From contig JBDSLU010000186.1 in the NCBI GenBank assembly GCA_039916225.1, positions 1-22,620 of the forward strand: a DNA stretch of 22,620 nucleotides. Direction: 5' to 3'. Position 1 is the stretch's first letter; each line of letters opens with the position of its first letter. Both the position numbers and the translations under genes were made by a program. Origin of the DNA: JBDSLU01 sp039916225 (lineage in GTDB: Bacteria; Acidobacteriota; Vicinamibacteria; Vicinamibacterales; Vicinamibacteraceae). Of this stretch, positions 17,809 to 22,620 are shown piece after piece. The notes beneath the pieces are model-generated. The model did not search any database. It saw only the letters and a list, made by a program, of their open reading frames with translations, and was not told where the DNA came from.

Positions 17809-17842
17809 CGCAGCCATTCGGTCGAGCTGGCGAGTGGCTGCG
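17809..17842. repeat. Inverted repeat between the two M4 cassettes
   Basis: Perfect 8-bp arms CGCAGCCA (17809-17816) and TGGCTGCG (17835-17842) flank an 18-base loop, 35 bp after the end of the first cassette. A TTCCCCGTTCGTTATT stretch follows. It may be a terminator or attenuator. A weak TAGGAT (17873-17878) sits just before the second protease start. Confidence 0.5.
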
Positions 17843-17888
17843 TTCCCCGTTCGTTATTCGCCACAGCCGCGTTAGGATCGTCAGCCAC

Positions 17889-19586
17889 ATGTTGATACCT
17901 CCACTCACGCGATGGGTGCGCCCGCGGCTTGCGCCGCTGGCGCTCGGACTGTTCCTGGCGCCGCTCGGCGCCGTGCTGATCGGGCAGGGAGCGCCCGAAC
18001 CCGTCCGCGGGCGGCCCGCGTCGATCGCCGCCGCCGGCGAGAGCGCGACCTCCTGGGGCCGCCAGATCGAATCGATGGAGCGTGCCGGCGCACTGCGCCT
18101 GCGCTCCAGCGTCGAAGACACGATGCTCGAGGGGCGGGTCCACGACCGCTTCGACCAGTACCTCGACGGCGTGCGGATCTTCGGCGCCCAGCTGGTTCGG
18201 CAGCGATCGGCGGCGGGCGTCGAAAGCGTGTTCGGGTCGGTGTTCCCCGAAGGCCTCCGCGTCTCGACCACGCCGGCGCTCTCGGCCGAGGACGTCGTGG
18301 CTCGTGTCGTCACCCTGTCCGGCCGCTCGCCGATCGGTGGACGCGCGCCGGAGCTGGTCATCCTCCCGCGCGAGGACGGCACCTTCCGCCTGACCTGGCT
18401 GACCCGCGCGCGCCTGGCGAAGGACGCCGTCGCGCTCTTCCTCGACGCCCAGACCGGCGAAGAGGTGTGGCGCTACAGCCTGATCCAGCGGCAGTCGGCG
18501 GTCGGCACCGGGACCGGCGTCCTCGGCGACCGCAAGAAGCTGTCCACGCGACAGGCGTCAGGCGTGTTCCTGGCCGACGACACGCTGCGTCCGCCGACGC
18601 TCATCACCTACGACCTGAAGGGCAGCTGGGAGCGGGTGCTCCAGATCCTGTTCGACGAGTTGGTCCCGACGCAGGCGGACATCGCCAGTGACACCGACAA
18701 CACGTGGACCGATGGCGCCAACGTCGACGGCCACGCCTACCTGGGGTTCACCTACGACTACTACTTCCAGCGCTTCGGCCGTCGCGGCCTGGACGGGAGC
18801 AACCATGCCATCCGATCGATCGTGCACCCGGCGCCGCGCGAGGATCCGCTGTCGCTGCCGGACTTCGTCCTCGACAACTTCCTGCTGAACGCGTTCTGGT
18901 GCGGTGAGTGCGGCCTGCCCGGGCAGGGCTACATGGTCTTCGGCGAGGGGCTGCCGACGCGCTTCACGCTGGGCGGCCAGAACTTCAATTTCTGGGCCGG
19001 CGGCTTCGACGTCGTCGCCCACGAGCTGTCGCACGCCGTCACCGAGTTCACCTCGGGCCTGATCTACGAGAACGAATCCGGCGCCCTCAACGAATCGTTC
19101 TCGGACATCATGGGGGTCGGCGCCGAGTTCTACGCCCGCAGCAGCGGCCGCAGCGACCGCACGCCCGACTACCTGGTGGGCGAGGACATCGTCACGCCGG
19201 CCCGCGCTGGCGCGCTCATCGGCATTCGCTCGCTGTCCGATCCCCTCTCGTTCGGCGACCCGGATCACTACTCGCTCCGCTACACCGGCCCGGAAGACAG
19301 CGGCGGCGTGCACATCAACTCCGGCATCTCGAACCACGCCTTCTTCCTGGCCATCGAAGGCGGCACCAACCGCACGTCGGGGCTGGCCGTCACCGGGGTC
19401 GGCGGCGCCAACCGCGAGCAGATCGAGCGCATCTTCTACCGCGGCTTCACCAGCTACCTGACGCCGAACGCGACGTTTGCGCAGGCGCGGCAGGCGACGC
19501 TGCGGGCTGCCGCCGAACTGTCCGGCGACACGAGCGCCGCCTTCCGCGCCGTCCAGCAGGCCTGGACTGCCGTGGGGGTGAATTGA
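17889..19586 (+). CDS. Exported M4 (thermolysin-like) metalloprotease, copy 2
   Basis: A 565-residue paralogue of the protease at 15025, collinear over its whole length. The signal region is at 1-33 and the FTP/PepSY-like propeptide at about 75-195. The active site is complete: H378-E379-L-S-H382, Glu402 in G-A-L-N-E-S-F-S-D, and His475 in G-G-V-H-I-N-S-G-I, which is closer to the thermolysin consensus than copy 1. The CxxC motif is kept (C338-G-E-C341), although the residues around it differ. The C-terminal region, A-T-F-A-Q-A-R-Q-A-T-L-R through A-V-Q-Q-A-W-T-A-V-G-V, is nearly identical to copy 1. It overlaps the following gene by one base (TGATG). The start was chosen at the signal peptide, although the ribosome site is weak. 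Confidence 0.94.
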   Translation: MLIPPLTRWVRPRLAPLALGLFLAPLGAVLIGQGAPEPVRGRPASIAAAGESATSWGRQIESMERAGALRLRSSVEDTMLEGRVHDRFDQYLDGVRIFGAQLVRQRSAAGVESVFGSVFPEGLRVSTTPALSAEDVVARVVTLSGRSPIGGRAPELVILPREDGTFRLTWLTRARLAKDAVALFLDAQTGEEVWRYSLIQRQSAVGTGTGVLGDRKKLSTRQASGVFLADDTLRPPTLITYDLKGSWERVLQILFDELVPTQADIASDTDNTWTDGANVDGHAYLGFTYDYYFQRFGRRGLDGSNHAIRSIVHPAPREDPLSLPDFVLDNFLLNAFWCGECGLPGQGYMVFGEGLPTRFTLGGQNFNFWAGGFDVVAHELSHAVTEFTSGLIYENESGALNESFSDIMGVGAEFYARSSGRSDRTPDYLVGEDIVTPARAGALIGIRSLSDPLSFGDPDHYSLRYTGPEDSGGVHINSGISNHAFFLAIEGGTNRTSGLAVTGVGGANREQIERIFYRGFTSYLTPNATFAQARQATLRAAAELSGDTSAAFRAVQQAWTAVGVN

Positions 19587-20437
19587 TGCACCGCGCCGCC
19601 ATTGCCCGTTTTTCTGTGGAGTCCCTCGTGCGGAACCCTGGTCGTCTCGTCGTCGCTGGTCTGACCGTCCTCAGTGTGCTTGCCGCGGCGGATAACGCCA
19701 CGGCCCAGGCTGTCATCAAGCCGGTCGGGCCGAAAGCGCCGGCCGCCACGCAGGGGCGCCGGCCGATCCCGGCCAAGAAGCAGCCGACCGAGCGCGTGAT
19801 CGTGAGTATCAACGCGTCGTATCTGACCGCGTCGCGCACGTTCGACGACACGCGCACCTTCGATCTCAATGCCGAGACCGCGCGTTTCAGCAGCGACTAC
19901 GCGGTCGAGCCGAGCGTCGGCGTCGACGCCGGCGTCTTCGTCCGGGTGTGGAAAGGCCTCGCCGCCGGGATCGCCTTCACCAGCCACTCCGACAGCCGCG
20001 ATATCGAGATCGAAGCGTCGCTGCCGCATCCGTTGAAGTTCAGCAGCGCGCGCACGATCACCGGCACCGCCGGCGGCGATCACGAGGAAACGGCCGCCCA
20101 CCTGCAGATCGCCTACATCCTGCCGGTCGGCAAGAAGATGACGGCGGTGGTGTTTGGTGGGCCGAGCTTCTTCACGGTGAAGCAGTCGGTGGTCACGGCC
20201 GTGCAGTGGCGCGAGGACTATCCGTACGACGAGGCGACGTTCACCGGGGCGACGGTCGAGAGCGAGGAAGAGTCGAAGACCGGCTTCAACGTCGGCGTCG
20301 ACGTCGGCTACTACTTCACGAAGAACGTTGGCGTCGGCGGCATTGTCCGCTTCACGTCGGCGAAGACCGCCTTCTCGCTCGGTGACGTCGACGCCGGCGG
20401 GGCGCTGGTCGGCGGCGGCCTGCGGCTGAAGTTCTAG
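19586..20437 (+). CDS. Exported outer-membrane beta-barrel protein lacking the SH3b module (partner of M4 copy 2)
   Basis: A 283-residue protein. An N-terminal stretch of about 41 residues carries the signal peptide (A-D-N-A-T-A-Q-A); it is rather long, so the true start could be slightly downstream. In place of the SH3b module it has only a Pro/Lys/Arg linker (about 42-68). The barrel then begins I-V-S-I-N-A-S-Y-L-T-A-S-R-T-F-D-D and follows the copy 1 partner almost residue for residue, including A-S-L-P-H-P-L-K-F, G-G-P-S-F-F-T-V-K-Q-S-V-V-T-A-V-Q and a final L-R-L-K-F. The terminal Phe suits BAM-dependent insertion. It is coupled to the upstream protease, and its stop lies only 4 bp from the stop of the convergent phosphatase gene, leaving no room for a terminator. 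Confidence 0.83.
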   Translation: MHRAAIARFSVESLVRNPGRLVVAGLTVLSVLAAADNATAQAVIKPVGPKAPAATQGRRPIPAKKQPTERVIVSINASYLTASRTFDDTRTFDLNAETARFSSDYAVEPSVGVDAGVFVRVWKGLAAGIAFTSHSDSRDIEIEASLPHPLKFSSARTITGTAGGDHEETAAHLQIAYILPVGKKMTAVVFGGPSFFTVKQSVVTAVQWREDYPYDEATFTGATVESEEESKTGFNVGVDVGYYFTKNVGVGGIVRFTSAKTAFSLGDVDAGGALVGGGLRLKF

Positions 20438-20441
20438 CGGG

Positions 20442-22166
20442 CTAGTGGGCGCCGGTCGGTCGGTTCGAAGCGCCGGTGCCGGCGGTGGGCGGCGGCGCGG
20501 GCGTCACCAGCGCTTCGTTCAGGACCCGGCCGTCCGTCTTCGGCATGTGCACACCGGCCAGCGCGGCCAGCGTCGGCACGATGTCCACCGGCGAGGCCGG
20601 TTCCGCATAGCGGCCGGCCTTGATGCCGGCACCGAACAGCAGCACCGGGACCTCGCGATCGTAGGCCTGCGGCGTGCCATGCGTCGTGCCCGTGGCGTTG
20701 GTGATCCAGAACGGGCGCGGCAGCAGGAACATGTCGCCGCTGCGATCCGGCACCCGGCTGTAACGCAGCGCGACCAGCGCCGGATCGTCGCCGGCGGCGG
20801 GCGCCGCCTCGATCTGATCGCGCCGGAAGGCCTTGGTCACGCCGGGCGTCCGCTCGATGATGGCGACCACGTCGGCCATCGCCGCCGCGTCCTTCTCGAG
20901 ACGCGCGTAGACGCCGGGCGCGAAATAGATGTCGGTGTAGAGGATCTTGCTGACGTAGGTGGCCTTGCCCCAGCGGGTGCTGAGCGCGGCGTCGAGCTCG
21001 ATCGCCAGCGGCTTGAGATTGACGCGGCCGCCGTCCAGACCCTGGCTCTTGCGGCGCTCCGGCAGCGGCGCGACGCCGTGGTCGCCGGTCAGAGCGACCA
21101 CGTAGCGGCCCTTGCCGACCTTGGCGTCCAGGTGATCGAGCAGCTCGCCGATTGAGCGATCGAGGCGCAGCAGCACGTCCTGCACCTCGTGGCTGTCCGG
21201 GCCGAACGCGTGACCCGTCGTGTCAAGCTCGGAGAAGCTGATCGCCAGGAAGTCGAGGCGATCCCGTCCCAGCTTCATGTCGTCGACCGCGGCCATGCCG
21301 AGGTGGGCGAGGAAGGCATCGGCCGCCGGCGTGCTCTGCCAGTAGCTCATCACGCGGCCGTCGCTCCGCGTCTGGGTCAGCGGATGCGGGAAGGTGTTCG
21401 TCCAGCCGTCGGGCGGATGCTCGCCGACGCCGTCGTCTTCGTTCTGGTAGGCGTCGACGGGAAGGAGCCGCGTCCACTCGCCGCTCAGCTCGGCCGGCGT
21501 CGGGTTCTTGCTGGCGAACTTGCTGGCGAACGGGATGGCCTTACTGGTGTACGCCGTCGACGTGGTCGGGCCGCCTTCGGCCGAGTACCACAGCACGGCA
21601 TCCCCGCCGTGCCCGGCCAGCATGATCGCCGCGCGGGGCTTCATCGACATCGACACGACGCGCGGCGTCGGCGTCAGCTGTTCGCGCAACACGTCGGCGA
21701 GGGTCGGGGCGCGCAACAGGTGCGCACTGTGGCCGCCGGTCGGCGCCTTCGGGCCGGCGCGGTGACCGATGGCCTTGGCGCCGCCGTCGTCGGTGCACGC
21801 CATTTCGCGGCCGCTCTCCCGATCCCACCAGCCGTTCAGGGGCAGGCCGTGCGTCGCCGGATACACGCCGGTCGACATCGTCGCGTGGCCGGCGCAGGTG
21901 ATGGTGTGGAAGTAGGGATAGGCGGCGTGGTCGTAGAAGGCGCCGTCCTTGACCAGCCGCGCCAGCCCGGCGGTCCAGCGGGCGCCGTAGCGCTCGACGT
22001 AGTCGCGCCGGAACTGGTCGACGCTGATGAAGACGACCAGTCGCGGGCGATCGGCCTTGGCAGCCGTTGCGGCGGGCTTCGTCTGGGCCACACCTGGGCC
22101 GGTCAGCCCGGCGGCGCCGACGAAGATGAGAAGAACGGCGCCGACGGTGGCTGCTGGAGCTCGCAT
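20442..22166 (-). CDS. Exported PafA-type alkaline phosphatase
   Basis: A 574-residue exported phosphatase with a signal peptide at about 1-28. The alkaline-phosphatase-superfamily metal site is visible: Asp50 in F-I-S-V-D-Q, nucleophile Thr90 in T-I-T-C-A-G-H, and the G-D-H-G-V-A motif further on. Asn111 (L-N-G-W-W-D) and the K-P-R pair Lys176/Arg178 match the phosphate-binding set of PafA, the calcium-independent phosphomonoesterase of Bacteroidota, and not the nucleotide pyrophosphatases. It would release phosphate from organic phosphomonoesters in the periplasm or at the surface. The start at 22166 has GAGGA upstream; a longer open frame exists but lacks a signal peptide. It lies 37 bp after the small membrane protein in the same direction. 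Confidence 0.88.
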   Translation of the reverse strand: MRAPAATVGAVLLIFVGAAGLTGPGVAQTKPAATAAKADRPRLVVFISVDQFRRDYVERYGARWTAGLARLVKDGAFYDHAAYPYFHTITCAGHATMSTGVYPATHGLPLNGWWDRESGREMACTDDGGAKAIGHRAGPKAPTGGHSAHLLRAPTLADVLREQLTPTPRVVSMSMKPRAAIMLAGHGGDAVLWYSAEGGPTTSTAYTSKAIPFASKFASKNPTPAELSGEWTRLLPVDAYQNEDDGVGEHPPDGWTNTFPHPLTQTRSDGRVMSYWQSTPAADAFLAHLGMAAVDDMKLGRDRLDFLAISFSELDTTGHAFGPDSHEVQDVLLRLDRSIGELLDHLDAKVGKGRYVVALTGDHGVAPLPERRKSQGLDGGRVNLKPLAIELDAALSTRWGKATYVSKILYTDIYFAPGVYARLEKDAAAMADVVAIIERTPGVTKAFRRDQIEAAPAAGDDPALVALRYSRVPDRSGDMFLLPRPFWITNATGTTHGTPQAYDREVPVLLFGAGIKAGRYAEPASPVDIVPTLAALAGVHMPKTDGRVLNEALVTPAPPPTAGTGASNRPTGAH

Positions 22167-22203
22167 CGATGGATCCTCGTGCCGCCGGCCGACAGGCCCG
22201 CGG

Positions 22204-22614
22204 TCACCGCTTGAGCAGCGGCAGGTAGCAGAGCGCCCCCACCACCGCGTCGAGACAGGCGCTGCCCACAAAATACCACCCCGCCGCCAGGTCGGAGGGC
22301 AGCAGACCCGGCCGGTGCATGACGTCCGTGACCGCGTGGGCGGCGAAACCGAGCGCGATAACGGTCAGGGCCAGCCGCGGGTCTTGGAACGGCGCGATGG
22401 CCGCCACCAGGAACAGAATCCCGCCGAGGGCCACTTCCACCGACACATCCGCCCGCGGGGCGTGTCCGACCGCCAGCCCGACCGATACCCCAGCCAGCAG
22501 CGCCAGCACCAGCGCGGCGACCTGAGCCAGGCGGAGCTCGGCGACCAGCCGATCGGGCGACGTCGCCGGAGCCGCCAGCGCCCGCACGGCGAACCCGACG
22601 ATGGTGGCCAGCAT
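22204..22614 (-). CDS. Small polytopic membrane protein of unknown function, possibly truncated by the window edge
   Basis: A 136-residue hydrophobic protein with about four membrane helices, beginning M-L-A-T-I-V-G-F-A-V-R. The polar segment H-A-V-T-D-V-M-H-R-P-G-L-L-P (about 92-105) is the only distinctive one. The ATG at 22614 is six bases from the window edge and the frame stays open to the end, so the true start may lie outside. I do not recognise the family. It is transcribed toward the phosphatase gene and may share its message. Confidence 0.6.
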   Translation of the reverse strand: MLATIVGFAVRALAAPATSPDRLVAELRLAQVAALVLALLAGVSVGLAVGHAPRADVSVEVALGGILFLVAAIAPFQDPRLALTVIALGFAAHAVTDVMHRPGLLPSDLAAGWYFVGSACLDAVVGALCYLPLLKR

Positions 22615-22620
22615 CAGGGC

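Noticed and set aside
15025..20437. Type V secretion (autotransporter or two-partner) explanation for the protease/barrel pairs
   Set aside because: The proteases are not fused to the barrels, no POTRA-like domain or TPS signal is visible, and the barrel proteins are smaller than TpsB transporters. The idea of export is kept only as one possibility.

Overview
The window is GC-rich, densely coded chromosomal DNA from a Gram-negative-type bacterium. Three things point to Acidobacteriota, probably a Vicinamibacteria-like lineage: a Ser/Thr kinase with C-terminal TPRs beside its own ECF sigma factor, a winged-helix/TolB-like regulator, and many secreted or outer-membrane proteins ending in an aromatic residue. 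This placement is an inference from gene content; there is no rRNA or tRNA to test it.

Left part (1-5.9 kb, + strand): the 3' part of a DHA2 drug/proton antiporter; an ECF sigma factor of the kinase-linked type followed by a PknB-like kinase with one membrane segment and a TPR tail; then a winged-helix regulator with a TolB-like domain. A 62-bp heptad-phased inverted repeat separates this block from the converging operon on the right.

TetR module (5.99-8.9 kb): a TetR regulator is divergent from a three-gene operon (unknown polytopic membrane protein, ABA4-like DUF4281 protein, exported alpha/beta hydrolase). Their shared 77-bp region holds two copies of a 17-bp palindrome and overlapping promoters for both directions. 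The regulator therefore very likely represses itself and the operon. A strong GC hairpin closes the tetR side.

Minus-strand block (9.0-14.9 kb), in order of transcription: exported subtilisin-like protease, SH3b/beta-barrel protein (ATGA overlap), an alkyltransferase-like DNA repair protein, a RpoE-like ECF sigma factor, its zinc-finger anti-sigma factor (ATGA overlap), a DUF4097 surface protein, and a small exported protein of unknown function.

Plus-strand block (15.0-20.4 kb): two tandem copies of a cassette made of an M4 (thermolysin-like) metalloprotease and an outer-membrane beta-barrel protein, each joined by a one-base TGATG overlap. With the subtilisin/barrel pair these make three coupled secreted-protease/beta-barrel cassettes around one 158-bp divergent promoter region. 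The domains are mixed: the subtilisin-linked barrel protein and the first M4-linked one share the N-terminal SH3b module, whereas the two M4-linked ones share the barrel. This is the most interesting system in the window and I do not recognise it as a described one. It could be a protease secretion or anchoring system, or a proteolytically processed surface protein system.

Right edge (20.4-22.6 kb, - strand): a PafA-type exported phosphatase, preceded by a small membrane protein that may run off the window.
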